A stretch of DNA of 64,000 bases from CAIVAT01 sp037128705 (lineage in GTDB: Bacteria; Bacteroidota; Bacteroidia; Bacteroidales; FEN-979). The DNA lies in the NCBI GenBank assembly GCA_037128705.1, contig JBAXVX010000011.1, positions 41,972 to 105,971 on the forward strand, in the 5' to 3' direction. A program made the position numbers and the translations under genes. Under the pieces are notes generated by a model that was given only the letters and a program-made list of their open reading frames with translations, was not told the DNA's origin and did no database searches. Numbering within the stretch: position 1 is the first letter of the stretch; each line of letters starts with the position of its first letter. Shown piece by piece: positions 45,406 through 53,975 of this stretch.

Positions 45406-47236
45406 TTTCAGGTTGTTTTCCGTTAATCAGGTTCCCGTTAATCATTCGCTCTTCCAGATCCTTGCGCCTGATGGTACGATTAAGGTATTTTTCAATCATC
45501 AGACTGGCGATTGGCGCGGCCCAGGTCGCACCATACCCGGCATTTTCACATACAACCGAAATGGCTATCTTCGTGTTTCGCACAGGAGCAAATGCGATGA
45601 AGATCGAATGATTTTTTCCGTGAGGGTTTTGTGCTGTTCCCGTTTTTCCGCCCATGGTTATGCTGTCTATTTTTGCAATGGTCCCGGTGCCGGAGGTAAT
45701 CACATTGGCCATACCCTCAACCACCACATCAAAATACTTTGGATCCACCAGCGTTGAATGTTTGGTTTTGTATGCGATGTTCAGGCTGTCTTTCCTTCCA
45801 ATGGCCCTTATGACATGCGGAGTGTAGTACCATCCCCGGTTTGAAATCAGGGCTGCCATGTTTGCAAGCTGCATTGGGGTAATGCCGATTTCACCCTGAC
45901 CGATCCCTAGAGAAATAATGGTCATTGAACGCCATCGGTTTTTTCCATGGTACTTGTCATAATAGGTGGGGGTAGGAATGTTCCCGTTGAGTTCCCCGGG
46001 AATGTCGATGCCAAGTTTCTTACCCAACCCAAAACTCATTACCTCTTTTCGCCAGCTTTCATAGGCCTGACGTGTGCTTAAGTATGATTTGCTGTCAATG
46101 ATCGATTTAAAAACCCTGCAGAAATAGGAATTGCAGGAGATCTGGATGGCACCGATCAAATCAAGGGGAGATGGATGCGGGTGGCATCCCACCTTTTTAC
46201 CATTCCCCAGTGGAAATCCTCCGGGGCATCCATAGCGTGTGTCGGGAGTAAGAACCCCCTCCTGCTGCCCTACGAGCGCATCTATCAGTTTAAAGGTCGA
46301 TCCCGGTGGATACATCGCCATCAGGGCACGGTTGAAAAGTGGTACATACACGGTATCGGCCAGCAGCAAGGTATAATTCTTCTTCCGGATATTCCCTGCC
46401 AGCAAGTTCGGATCGTAGGATGGGCTTGAGACTACGCATAAAATTTCTCCTGTCTGTGGATCAATCGCAACAATGCTCCCTTTCTTGTTGGTCATCAGTA
46501 ACTCGCCATATTCCTGCAACTCCGCGTCAAGTGATGAATAAAGGTTAGTGCCTGCCATGGAGACGGTGTCGTACCTTCCTTCACGGAAACTTCCTTTGTC
46601 GCGGTTCAGGACGTCGAAAACCCGGATTTTCATTCCCTTTTTTCCGCGAAGGATCTCTTCGTATGACTTTTCAATGCCGCTGATACCGATATAATCTCCC
46701 GACCGGTAGTAGGGGTTTTTGGCGATCATTTCCGGACCGGCTTCTCCGATATACCCAAGGGTATGGGCTGCAACAGGGTAGGTGTACTTTCGAAGGGTCC
46801 GTGACTGCACGAAAAAGCCAGGAAAACGAAAAAGTTTTTCTTCCAGGTACCCGTAACTTTCGCGGGTAATCTGGGCCTCAAAGATGGATGAGCGGTAGGG
46901 TGAATAATGTCTGGCCTTTTCAAGACGGGAAATAAATTCAGCCTTATCGATGCCGATCAGGTGACACAGCGCCATGGTGTCGGGGTTTTTGACCTGACGC
47001 GGAACGACCATCAGGTCGTAAGCGGCTTCATTGTAAACAAGCAGTTTCCCGTTACGGTCGAACACCAGGCCCCTGGCGGGGTATTGCGTCACATAGCGCA
47101 GTACGTTGTTGTTCGCCGAAAGAATGTATTTGTCTACCAGTATCTGGACATAGAACAGCCGGGCCAGGTAAAAAAACCCGATCAACAGGAAAAACCCGAT
47201 GATGATGTATTTCCGGTCGGCGTAAATTCTTTCCAT
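45371..47236 (-). CDS. mrdA: Penicillin-binding protein 2
   Basis: 621 residues: a short cytoplasmic tail, one membrane helix (about 13-30), a PBP dimerisation domain and a transpeptidase domain. The active-site motifs are intact: SxxK in PPGSTFKLIDA, SCN in QISCNSYF and KTG in GGKTGTAQNPHG. It cross-links peptidoglycan for elongation, partnering RodA, whose gene overlaps it. Upstream by 6 bases is a small lipoprotein gene. Confidence 0.96.
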   Translation of the reverse strand: MERIYADRKYIIIGFFLLIGFFYLARLFYVQILVDKYILSANNNVLRYVTQYPARGLVFDRNGKLLVYNEAAYDLMVVPRQVKNPDTMALCHLIGIDKAEFISRLEKARHYSPYRSSIFEAQITRESYGYLEEKLFRFPGFFVQSRTLRKYTYPVAAHTLGYIGEAGPEMIAKNPYYRSGDYIGISGIEKSYEEILRGKKGMKIRVFDVLNRDKGSFREGRYDTVSMAGTNLYSSLDAELQEYGELLMTNKKGSIVAIDPQTGEILCVVSSPSYDPNLLAGNIRKKNYTLLLADTVYVPLFNRALMAMYPPGSTFKLIDALVGQQEGVLTPDTRYGCPGGFPLGNGKKVGCHPHPSPLDLIGAIQISCNSYFCRVFKSIIDSKSYLSTRQAYESWRKEVMSFGLGKKLGIDIPGELNGNIPTPTYYDKYHGKNRWRSMTIISLGIGQGEIGITPMQLANMAALISNRGWYYTPHVIRAIGRKDSLNIAYKTKHSTLVDPKYFDVVVEGMANVITSGTGTIAKIDSITMGGKTGTAQNPHGKNHSIFIAFAPVRNTKIAISVVCENAGYGATWAAPIASLMIEKYLNRTIRRKDLEERMINGNLINGKQPENERGQGNILPD

Positions 47237-47242
47237 CAGCCG

Positions 47243-47770
47243 CTATTGCCGTTTAAGAATGATGGGAGGGGTGGAATCAACGTTGCTTTTATTCAATGCG
47301 CGGTCGTAGATGTAAAATTTAAACTTGATGGTGTCGAAGGTCGGGTAGGGGTTCATTATCAGGGTGTCGACGATGATTCCTTTGATGGCCTTATTTGGGT
47401 CATCGGGTGTGAGATAGGGTATGCGGGCATTGTATGGCGGGTCAAGCTCAATTTTTACGAAGGTGCCATTCTGCTTCTCATAATAGTCAATGATATAGTT
47501 GTAATAATAGATGCTTCCTGTATCGAAGGGAGGCTCCTTTTGATCGGGCCGCAACCCGATATCCCCGTTGCCATCCTTAAAGGAGATGGTGAGAAATCCC
47601 CGTTTGGCATACATTCCTGTGTCGAACTCCGTGGTAAAATGCTCAAATGCAATTTCCGGAATATCGGGATAAACCTCCTTTTTCATGCACGATCCGAGCA
47701 GGAGCAAGCAGGTGATCACGAGCAATGATCCGTAATTGCGTAAACCTTTGAAATGCGGACGAAACATCAT
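47243..47770 (-). CDS. Small lipoprotein upstream of mrdA
   Basis: 175 residues with a lipoprotein signal (LLVITCLLLLGSC, Cys28) followed by a mostly beta, non-repetitive domain (FEHFTTEFDTG, ISFKDGNGDIGLRPDQKEPP) ending in a short basic tail. No family with known function is recognised. Its stop lies 6 bases before the mrdA start, so they are likely co-transcribed and it may act with the elongation machinery in the periplasm; that is inference. A second ATG one codon downstream is equally possible as start. Confidence 0.75.
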   Translation of the reverse strand: MMFRPHFKGLRNYGSLLVITCLLLLGSCMKKEVYPDIPEIAFEHFTTEFDTGMYAKRGFLTISFKDGNGDIGLRPDQKEPPFDTGSIYYYNYIIDYYEKQNGTFVKIELDPPYNARIPYLTPDDPNKAIKGIIVDTLIMNPYPTFDTIKFKFYIYDRALNKSNVDSTPPIILKRQ

Positions 47771-47792
47771 GGGTGGATCGATGTTAATTCTT

Positions 47793-47800
47793 TACCTTTG
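47793..47800 (+). promoter_or_regulatory. -7 element TACCTTTG for the LuxE-like gene
   Basis: Exact TAnnTTTG match with a predicted leader of about 94 nt to the ATG at 47901. No clear -33 element. Confidence 0.4.
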
Positions 47801-47900
47801 CCGGCTGTAAAAGTACAAAAAAAAGTAAAAGGTTAACGGTTGATCATCGGACAGGTGGACAGGCTTTCGCGGACCTTGGTATACTACTTAAAATTGAGTG

Positions 47901-48878
47901 ATGGGATCAAAAGAGAAAATTTTCCAGGTAAAGTCACCCCAGGATTTTACGAATCTTGCTTTAGAGCTGTTCCACTTTCAGTATAGAAAGAATGCAGTAT
48001 ACCGGGAATTCGTTGATGCCCGGAAAATTTCCGTGGATACAGTGACACGTGTCGAAGATATTCCTTTTCTGCCCATCGAATTCTTCAGGACACACAATGT
48101 CGTATGTGGGAACGTCCCTCCTCAGGCTACTTTTCGCAGCAGCGGAACGACAGGAATGGCACGCAGCCGGCATATGATCACTGACCTTTCGCTGTATCGG
48201 CACTCTTTTGTCCAGGGATTCGAACGGTATTACGGCAGCCCGGAAGATATCCAGTTCCTGTCGCTCACGCCAACACCCGAGCAGGCGCCTGATTCATCCC
48301 TGGTTTACATGATTCAAAAACTGATGGATCTGAGCAGCAGCCCCGAAAATGGTTTTTTCCTTGCAAGCCATTCAGGATTGAGGGCCCGGTTAAATCAGCA
48401 TCGGGCAAAAGGGAAAAAAGTAATTTTATTTGGCCTTACCTATGCACTCGTTGATTTTGCCTCAAAATATGCCGATGATTATTCCCCGCTGACCGTTATC
48501 GAGACCGGCGGGATGAAAGGTCAGAAGAAAGAGATGACCCGCGAAGAGCTGCATTCTTTGCTGTGCCCTGCTTTTGGGGTCGAACATATCCATTCGGAAT
48601 ATGGGATGACCGAATTATTGTCGCAGGCGTGGTCGCAGAGCAATGGGTTGTTCACTACCCCGCCATGGATGAAGGTGGTGATCCGTGATGTCAATGACCC
48701 GCTGAGTTTTATCGGGCCGGGAGAAACCGGGGGCATCAACATCATCGATCTTGCCAATGAAAATTCATGCAGCTTCATCGCAACAGAGGACCTTGGCCGG
48801 ATGAATTTCAACGGACAGTTTGAAGTGCTTGGAAGATTTGATGCCTCGGCTGCCAGGGGCTGCAGTTTTTTAATTTAA
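47901..48878 (+). CDS. LuxE/PaaK-family acyl-adenylate transferase
   Basis: 325 residues of the adenylate-forming acyl-protein synthetase (LuxE) family: the nucleotide-binding FRSSGTTG near residue 80, an ETGGMKGQKK segment and YGMTELLSQAW near 235, with the C-terminal TEDLGRM. LuxE activates fatty acids or other acids as adenylates; in non-luminous bacteria such enzymes often sit in surface-glycan or lipid clusters. No acyl-CoA reductase (LuxC) is visible here. I use the ATG at 47901 rather than the overlapping GTG at 47898. Monocistronic in appearance, followed by a VF530 gene. Confidence 0.8.
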   Translation: MGSKEKIFQVKSPQDFTNLALELFHFQYRKNAVYREFVDARKISVDTVTRVEDIPFLPIEFFRTHNVVCGNVPPQATFRSSGTTGMARSRHMITDLSLYRHSFVQGFERYYGSPEDIQFLSLTPTPEQAPDSSLVYMIQKLMDLSSSPENGFFLASHSGLRARLNQHRAKGKKVILFGLTYALVDFASKYADDYSPLTVIETGGMKGQKKEMTREELHSLLCPAFGVEHIHSEYGMTELLSQAWSQSNGLFTTPPWMKVVIRDVNDPLSFIGPGETGGINIIDLANENSCSFIATEDLGRMNFNGQFEVLGRFDASAARGCSFLI

Positions 48879-48949
48879 TTACGAGTTACGAATTTCAGCC
48901 TGATGGCTGGTATGACAATATAAGGCTCTGATCATTCGAAATTATTATT

Positions 48950-49165
48950 GTGTCATCGCAACCCAATAATCCGCTGCATGGAATAACACTGGAGATGATT
49001 CTGAATCACCTGCTGACGTTGTACAGGTGGGAAGATCTGTACAAACTGGTTAAAATCAATTGTTTTCATGAAAATCCAAGTGTGAAATCAAGTTTGACCT
49101 TTTTACGGAAAACACCCTGGGCGAAAAAGAAAGTCGAGGATTTGTATCTTACAACCCTGGAATAA
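48950..49165 (+). CDS. VF530 family DNA-binding protein
   Basis: 71 residues with the family pattern [13 protein letters not shown] ... [32 protein letters not shown], nearly colinear with proteobacterial VF530 proteins. These are small helical proteins reported to bind DNA; their role is unclear. The GTG start at 48950 is the only start that preserves the N-terminus ([10 protein letters not shown]). It stands alone. Confidence 0.88.
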   Translation: MSSQPNNPLHGITLEMILNHLLTLYRWEDLYKLVKINCFHENPSVKSSLTFLRKTPWAKKKVEDLYLTTLE

Positions 49166-49218
49166 ATGAAAACATTTGCTGATAGGGTCATCACGTTCAA
49201 CAAGCAACTTGATTTTTC

Positions 49219-49226
49219 TATATTTG
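49219..49226 (+). promoter_or_regulatory. -7 element TATATTTG for the DUF3667 gene
   Basis: Exact TAnnTTTG match, 28 bases before the ATG at 49255. Confidence 0.55.
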
Positions 49227-49254
49227 CAGAGAAAAAATAATCGGAAGGGAACCC

Positions 49255-50202
49255 ATGGCCGACCATGTCCGCTGTCTGAATTGCCTTAGTCCGATGCAGG
49301 ACGGGGCGAACTACTGTCAACATTGCGGCCAAAAAAGGATTGGCCCCCACGACCATTCGGTATGGCACCTTACAGTCGAAGCAGTTGGTGATTTTTTTCA
49401 TCTCGATTCCAAATTTTTTACTACCATTCGCCCCTTAATGTTCCGGCCGGGTCTGCTAACATCCGAATATCTTGAAGGGCACCAGGCGAGATATTTTCAT
49501 CCCATCAAGATGTTCCTTTTTCTCAGTTTTCTTTATTTTCTCACGTCCGGGATCCTTAATCACACCAAGCAGGATGGGACAGAAAACCTTGACCGGCCGA
49601 CTTCTAGGACGAAGGATACCTCGACAGTCCAGGCAAAGCGGGGAACCTATAATCTGGCCCTGAACAAAGCCTACGCAGAAGGAATTAACATTCCCGACGA
49701 TTCACTCCGGAGGATGGTTCATACATACGGATTGAACCAGTTTGTCAACATCAGGTTTCCCCATGCATCGGCATATCAGAAATATATCATTAAGAAAGTC
49801 ATTAGAAACAGGCTGAATGGCCTGGGAAATATGGACGAGGCGATGGGAAAGACGTTGCCCAAAATGGTATTCGTTTTCATTCCTTTTTTTGCATTTTTGC
49901 TTAAGTTGGTTTACCGGAAAAAGAGACTTCCCTATTTTAATCATGTGGTGTTCTCCCTACATTTCCTCTCCTTTTTCTTCCTGCTTTTCTGGATCAAGGA
50001 ATTAATCAGCCTCCTGTCCTGGTGGTTCAACCCAATGATGGTCATTGTACTGCTGGTTTACCTGTTTTTTGCACTCCGGAGGGTCTACGGACTGAAAAAT
50101 TGGGAAACCCTATGGAAGTTTTTGCTTTTCCTCCTCGGATCCCTCTTTGCCCTGTTGATTTTCATCATTATTTCCGGGGCCATTTCCTTCATGATGATCT
50201 AG
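49255..50202 (+). CDS. DUF3667 membrane protein with zinc ribbon
   Basis: 315 residues. An N-terminal zinc ribbon (CLNC ... CQHCGQ, residues 8-28) is followed by the DUF3667 core (FFHLDSKFFTTIRPLMFRPG and a YFHPIKMFLFLSFLYF helix), a charged soluble loop (about 105-195) and four more membrane helices. The family is common in Bacteroidota and has no established function. Transcribed alone. Confidence 0.9.
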   Translation: MADHVRCLNCLSPMQDGANYCQHCGQKRIGPHDHSVWHLTVEAVGDFFHLDSKFFTTIRPLMFRPGLLTSEYLEGHQARYFHPIKMFLFLSFLYFLTSGILNHTKQDGTENLDRPTSRTKDTSTVQAKRGTYNLALNKAYAEGINIPDDSLRRMVHTYGLNQFVNIRFPHASAYQKYIIKKVIRNRLNGLGNMDEAMGKTLPKMVFVFIPFFAFLLKLVYRKKRLPYFNHVVFSLHFLSFFFLLFWIKELISLLSWWFNPMMVIVLLVYLFFALRRVYGLKNWETLWKFLLFLLGSLFALLIFIIISGAISFMMI

Positions 50203-50348
50203 GTACGAAAATTCCTTTGCTTAATATGCCGAAGAGTTTGGCTTCCTGAATATCCTTTATTCCATTGTAAAACCCTTGACCCGTCTGAATCTTGAAAAGG
50301 CCATGAGGCGTTTTTCAGAAAAAAACGTAAAAAGTGTATCTGAATAGA

Positions 50349-51011
50349 TTATAACAATCCGGCAGGTTCGAGGGTTTGACTGGTGTCGTTCCCCGGGGAA
50401 TTCACCAGTTTTGAAACCGGCCAGGCCTCCATCAATTCCGACGGATAGGGTTTTATTAATCCACACAAAGTGAAGTCATCCTGCGGAGTGATCCAGCGCT
50501 GTTCATCGGGACGTTGAAGAATTGCAGGCATCCTGTCGTGGATTTGTTCCATCAACGTGTTGGGAGGCGTAGTGATGATGGTGAATGTGTGGAGAATTTC
50601 TCCGTCACCCGTCACCCATTTATCCCAAAGACCTGCGAAACAAAAAGGTTCCCTGCTTTTGAGCGAAATGTTAAATGGCGTTCGTTCCCTGTCACGCCTC
50701 CATTCGAAAAACCCGGAGGCCGGAACAAGGCAGCGACGGTTACGGAAAGCATTTTTAAACGATGGTTTTTCAGTCAGGGTTTCTGCCCGGGCGTTAATCA
50801 TTTTGTTTCCAATGGATGCATCCCTGGCCCAGGAAGGGATAAGCCCCCAGCGGAAAAACTGAAGGGTATCGGGGGCATCGTTGGTGATGACAGCCAGGTT
50901 CTGGGTAGGAGCGCAGTTATACCGGGCTTTGTAAATGGCCGTGCGAACCCGGATCCCGAACCGTTCAAGGATCATCGCATCTTCAGCCACAAAAGAAAAT
51001 CGTCCGCACAT
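50349..51011 (-). CDS. yedK: SRAP-family abasic-site peptidase (YedK/HMCES-like)
   Basis: 220 residues. The invariant Cys2 (MCGRFSF, after Met removal the nucleophile), the NARAET segment with the conserved Asn, FFEWRRD with the active-site Glu and the His of IHDRMP are all present. The family forms a thiazolidine cross-link with abasic sites in single-stranded DNA and protects them. The start is fixed by the need for Cys at position 2. It lies 12 bases downstream of rsmI on the same strand. Confidence 0.95.
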   Translation of the reverse strand: MCGRFSFVAEDAMILERFGIRVRTAIYKARYNCAPTQNLAVITNDAPDTLQFFRWGLIPSWARDASIGNKMINARAETLTEKPSFKNAFRNRRCLVPASGFFEWRRDRERTPFNISLKSREPFCFAGLWDKWVTGDGEILHTFTIITTPPNTLMEQIHDRMPAILQRPDEQRWITPQDDFTLCGLIKPYPSELMEAWPVSKLVNSPGNDTSQTLEPAGLL

Positions 51012-51023
51012 GGGTTGATTTTT

Positions 51024-51704
51024 TTACTCTTTTCCTGCAATGACAATGACAATTTCGCCCTTCACCGCCTTTTTCTCAAAGTAGGCAATAAGTTCGCGAA
51101 GCGAACCCCGGATCGTCTCCTCATAAATCTTGGTGAGTTCGCGCGAAACAGAGGCATGCCGGTCTTCTCCGAAATATTCAGCAAACTGGATCAAGGCCTT
51201 CACCAGGCGGTGAGGGGATTCATAGAAGATCATGGTCTTCTCCTCTTCGGCAAGTACCGTCAGTCGCGTGTGACGTCCCTTTTTATGTGGCAGGAACCCT
51301 TCGAAGACAAAATGGTCGGATGCAATCCCTGAATTGACAAGGGCTGGCACGAATGCCGTAGCGCCAGGGAGACACTCCACGCGAAGGCCGGCCTGGATGC
51401 AGGCGCGAACCAGCATGTATCCGGGATCGGAAATGGCTGGCGTGCCGGCATCGCTTATCAGCGCCCCGGATGCACCTTCGCTGAGGCGTTGAACAATATT
51501 TTCAATGGTTTTATGCTCATTGAACTGGTGATGAGGAACCAGCTTGTTTTCGATGCCATAATGTTTAAGGAGGTTTCCCGAAGTTCTTGTATCTTCAGCC
51601 AGGATAAAATCCACCTCCTTCAGGATCCTCAGGGCACGAAGGGTTATATCTTCAAGGTTTCCGATGGGTGTGGGTACGACAAATAATTGTGTTGGTGGTC
51701 TCAT
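51024..51704 (-). CDS. rsmI: 16S rRNA (cytidine1402-2'-O)-methyltransferase
   Basis: 226 residues of the tetrapyrrole-methylase-like fold. RsmI landmarks: PTPIGNLEDITLRAL, ILAEDTRTS, ISDAGTPAISDPGY and CLPGATAFVPAL. It methylates the ribose of C1402 in the ribosomal decoding centre with S-adenosylmethionine. It lies between the two-component regulator (15 bases upstream on the same strand) and the SRAP gene, and is probably co-transcribed with both. Confidence 0.95.
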   Translation of the reverse strand: MRPPTQLFVVPTPIGNLEDITLRALRILKEVDFILAEDTRTSGNLLKHYGIENKLVPHHQFNEHKTIENIVQRLSEGASGALISDAGTPAISDPGYMLVRACIQAGLRVECLPGATAFVPALVNSGIASDHFVFEGFLPHKKGRHTRLTVLAEEEKTMIFYESPHRLVKALIQFAEYFGEDRHASVSRELTKIYEETIRGSLRELIAYFEKKAVKGEIVIVIAGKE

Positions 51705-51718
51705 CCGTAATTCCTGAC

Positions 51719-52423
51719 TTAGCTGTTCATCACCAGTTTGAATCCTACTCCATGCACGTTCAGCAGTTCAACACGCGGATCTTCCTTCAGATATTTACGC
51801 AGTTTTACGATATATACGTCCATGCTGCGTGCATTGAAATAGCTGTCGTCGTTCCAGATCTCATTCAGTGCCGTGCTCCGGTCAAGCACTTCATTGGCGT
51901 GTGTACAAAGCAACCTGAGCAAACCGGCCTCTTTCGATGTCAGTTTTTGCTCCTTGTTCCTGCTGATGAGGGTCTGCCGGTTGAAATCAAAGGTATAGAT
52001 CCCGATGTCAAATATGTTGTCAGCCGCTGCGGTTTTCGCCGGCTCATCGGTACGCCTCAAAATAGCCTGGATACGGAGAATCAGTTCTTCCATGCTGAAA
52101 GGCTTGGTAATGTAATCATCTGCGCCGATTTCAAATCCTTTCAGCTTATCCTCCTGGAGTGTTTTGGCCGTAAGAAAGAGGATGGGGATTTTCCTGTTTG
52201 CGGCCCTGATCTCTGTAGCTGCCGCAAATCCATCCTTCACAGGCATCATGATATCCAGGATGCAGAAATCAAATTCTTTTCTTGAAAAGGCATCAACAGC
52301 CTCCTGCCCGTTTAAGCATAAAGTGGTTGCATAACCCTTGGCCTCCAGGTAGTTCTTCAGGATATTACCCAGGTTCCGGTCATCTTCGGCAAGGAGCAAT
52401 CGGGTTTGTATTTTATCCATCAA
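51719..52423 (-). CDS. OmpR-family response regulator, RprY-like
   Basis: 234 residues: a receiver domain (DD pair in LLAEDDRN, phospho-Asp in CILDIMMP, Lys in DDYITKPFS) and an OmpR/PhoB winged-helix DNA-binding domain (about 135-234). The sequence is close by eye to RprY of Bacteroides. The partner kinase gene ends 32 bases upstream. Targets are unknown; RprY in Bacteroides has been linked to envelope and stress genes. A second ATG one codon in is possible. Confidence 0.9.
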   Translation of the reverse strand: MMDKIQTRLLLAEDDRNLGNILKNYLEAKGYATTLCLNGQEAVDAFSRKEFDFCILDIMMPVKDGFAAATEIRAANRKIPILFLTAKTLQEDKLKGFEIGADDYITKPFSMEELILRIQAILRRTDEPAKTAAADNIFDIGIYTFDFNRQTLISRNKEQKLTSKEAGLLRLLCTHANEVLDRSTALNEIWNDDSYFNARSMDVYIVKLRKYLKEDPRVELLNVHGVGFKLVMNS

Positions 52424-52455
52424 TGGTTTCTTTATAAAACGGAAAAGATTTGGTT

Positions 52456-53742
52456 TTATTCTTTGATCACAAAAGGCAGAAATACCTTGAACTTACTTCC
52501 TTTATTCACTTCGCTTTCGAGACTGATCCTGCCATGATGCTCCTCGACAATGGCTTTGACATAATTCAGCCCAAGTCCGAATCCGCGCACTTCATGAATA
52601 TTTCCCGTCGGGACCCGGTAAAGCTTATCAAAGATCTTCTTCTGTTCATTTTTTCCTATGCCAATCCCATTGTCCTCTATGGTCATTAAAATACCGTTAT
52701 TTGCATTCTCGGTAATGATGCGGATCTGCGGCTTTTTCGGTGAATATTTGTTGGCATTGTCGAGCAGATTGTATACCAGGTTGGTCACATGGACCTTATC
52801 GCCCTCAATCTGCGACTGGGTCGCCTTAAACCTCCGTTTGATTTCACCATCCTTGATCTCAACCTGTATTCTGAGGTTCTTGATCACATCGGTAATGATT
52901 TCGTGAAGGTCTATTTTTTCCCTTTTCATTTTCAGCTGCCCTTTTTCTATAACGGCTGTTTGAAGGATCTTTTCAGCCATCCCGGCAAGCCGCTTATTTT
53001 CCTCCCTGATCATGGAGAGATAACTGTCGAGAAATTCCCCCGATCCCCTGAGTTCCTTATCGCTTAGTGCTTCACAGGCCAGTGAGATGGTGGAGATCGG
53101 TGTTTTGAATTCATGGGTCATATTGTTGATGAAATCGTTCTTCATCTCAGAGAGACGTTTTTGCCTGAAAATGGTCGTAATGGTATAGGTGAATGAATAG
53201 AGGATCACAATAATGAGGATAATCGAGATGAGGAGCATACCCCAGAGCTCGGTAAGCAGGAATTGCTTTTCATGTGGAAAGTAAATAAGCAGGTACTCGG
53301 GGCTGGTGTAAATATCGGCCTGGAAAAGAATAAATGCATTCCCCTGTTCAATCAGCTCCTTCTTGAAATCAGGGGTTCTTTCCATTAAAAATTCCTGGCG
53401 TTCAGGCTTATAGATGCAAAATTCATAGCGTGTATCAACTCCCCGGATATTGAGCTGGAGGTTGATTAGCGAATCAAGCGAACCCATGGTCAGAAATTCG
53501 TTGTAAGGCAAATGCTTGTTAAAGTTGAGCATGCTTTCATACTGGTTGGTAAGCATGGCTTTGCTTTTTTCCAGCCTTTCCACTTTTTGCACCACCTTTA
53601 CCATGGCCTCATTGACACTGCGCCGGAAATTGGCCTCCTTGATGCCTGATGCACTCTGGATCCAGTAGATCTGGATCCCCATCAGCCCGATAAGGGCAAA
53701 TGTCATGGCAATGATGGTGAATATGATGACGCGACGGTTCAT
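52456..53742 (-). CDS. Sensor histidine kinase, RprX-like
   Basis: 428 residues: a membrane helix at about 7-27, a periplasmic domain of about 130 residues, a second helix at about 165-187, HisKA (phospho-His in MTHEFKTPI), and HATPase_c with N box LLDNANKYSP, G1 box DNGIGIG and G2 box GFGLGLNYV. It pairs with the downstream OmpR-type regulator, forming an RprXY-like system. The -7 promoter element ends 5 bases before its ATG, so the message may be leaderless. Confidence 0.92.
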   Translation of the reverse strand: MNRRVIIFTIIAMTFALIGLMGIQIYWIQSASGIKEANFRRSVNEAMVKVVQKVERLEKSKAMLTNQYESMLNFNKHLPYNEFLTMGSLDSLINLQLNIRGVDTRYEFCIYKPERQEFLMERTPDFKKELIEQGNAFILFQADIYTSPEYLLIYFPHEKQFLLTELWGMLLISIILIIVILYSFTYTITTIFRQKRLSEMKNDFINNMTHEFKTPISTISLACEALSDKELRGSGEFLDSYLSMIREENKRLAGMAEKILQTAVIEKGQLKMKREKIDLHEIITDVIKNLRIQVEIKDGEIKRRFKATQSQIEGDKVHVTNLVYNLLDNANKYSPKKPQIRIITENANNGILMTIEDNGIGIGKNEQKKIFDKLYRVPTGNIHEVRGFGLGLNYVKAIVEEHHGRISLESEVNKGSKFKVFLPFVIKE

Positions 53743-53747
53743 TGGGA

Positions 53748-53755
53748 CAAAGGTA
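53748..53755 (-). promoter_or_regulatory. -7 element TACCTTTG abutting the sensor kinase start
   Basis: Exact TAnnTTTG match on the minus strand, ending 5 bases before the ATG at 53742. No -33 element at usual spacing. Confidence 0.5.
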
Positions 53756-53832
53756 CCTAAATGGTCCTTATGGTTTTAACAAAATTTAACGTATCTTAAT
53801 ATTCCTTAACATATTAATCCTGATGATTGAAT

Positions 53833-53840
53833 TACATTTG
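53833..53840 (+). promoter_or_regulatory. -7 element TACATTTG ahead of a candidate small RNA
   Basis: Exact TAnnTTTG match on the plus strand where no plus-strand protein gene follows. A terminator lies about 100-135 bases downstream. Confidence 0.45.
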
Positions 53841-53846
53841 CACTGC

Positions 53847-53973
53847 AAGTTCAATGAATTAAAATACTTTTCAGCTTTTATTTGCTTCTGACAAAAAAAA
53901 GCGGGTTTCAGATTAAACATTTGTTTGTTGATTTAACAAGAAGTGTGCTCCTGCAAGTGAGCACACTTTTTTT
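53847..53973 (+). ncRNA. Candidate small RNA of about 125 nt
   Basis: The intergenic space between the divergent regulator kinase (53742) and the end of purN (53976) has a plus-strand -7 element at 53833-53840 and a strong terminator at 53941-53973. No convincing ORF lies between them. The transcript would be A/T-rich with a single stable 3' hairpin. I do not recognise it as 6S, SRP or another known RNA. Confidence 0.4.
53941..53973 (+). terminator. Rho-independent terminator of the candidate small RNA
   Basis: Perfect stem AAGTGTGCTC/GAGCACACTT with an 8-base loop and eight or more T following on the plus strand. On the minus strand, after purN, the T run is weak, which favours plus-strand use. 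Confidence 0.75.
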
Positions 53974-53975
53974 TG

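Noticed and set aside
46907..47728. 273-residue plus-strand ORF
   Set aside because: Antisense to mrdA and the small lipoprotein; no recognisable motifs and composition like an antisense frame.
50514..51332. 272-residue plus-strand ORF
   Set aside because: It is antisense to the SRAP and rsmI genes, both of which have clear motifs.
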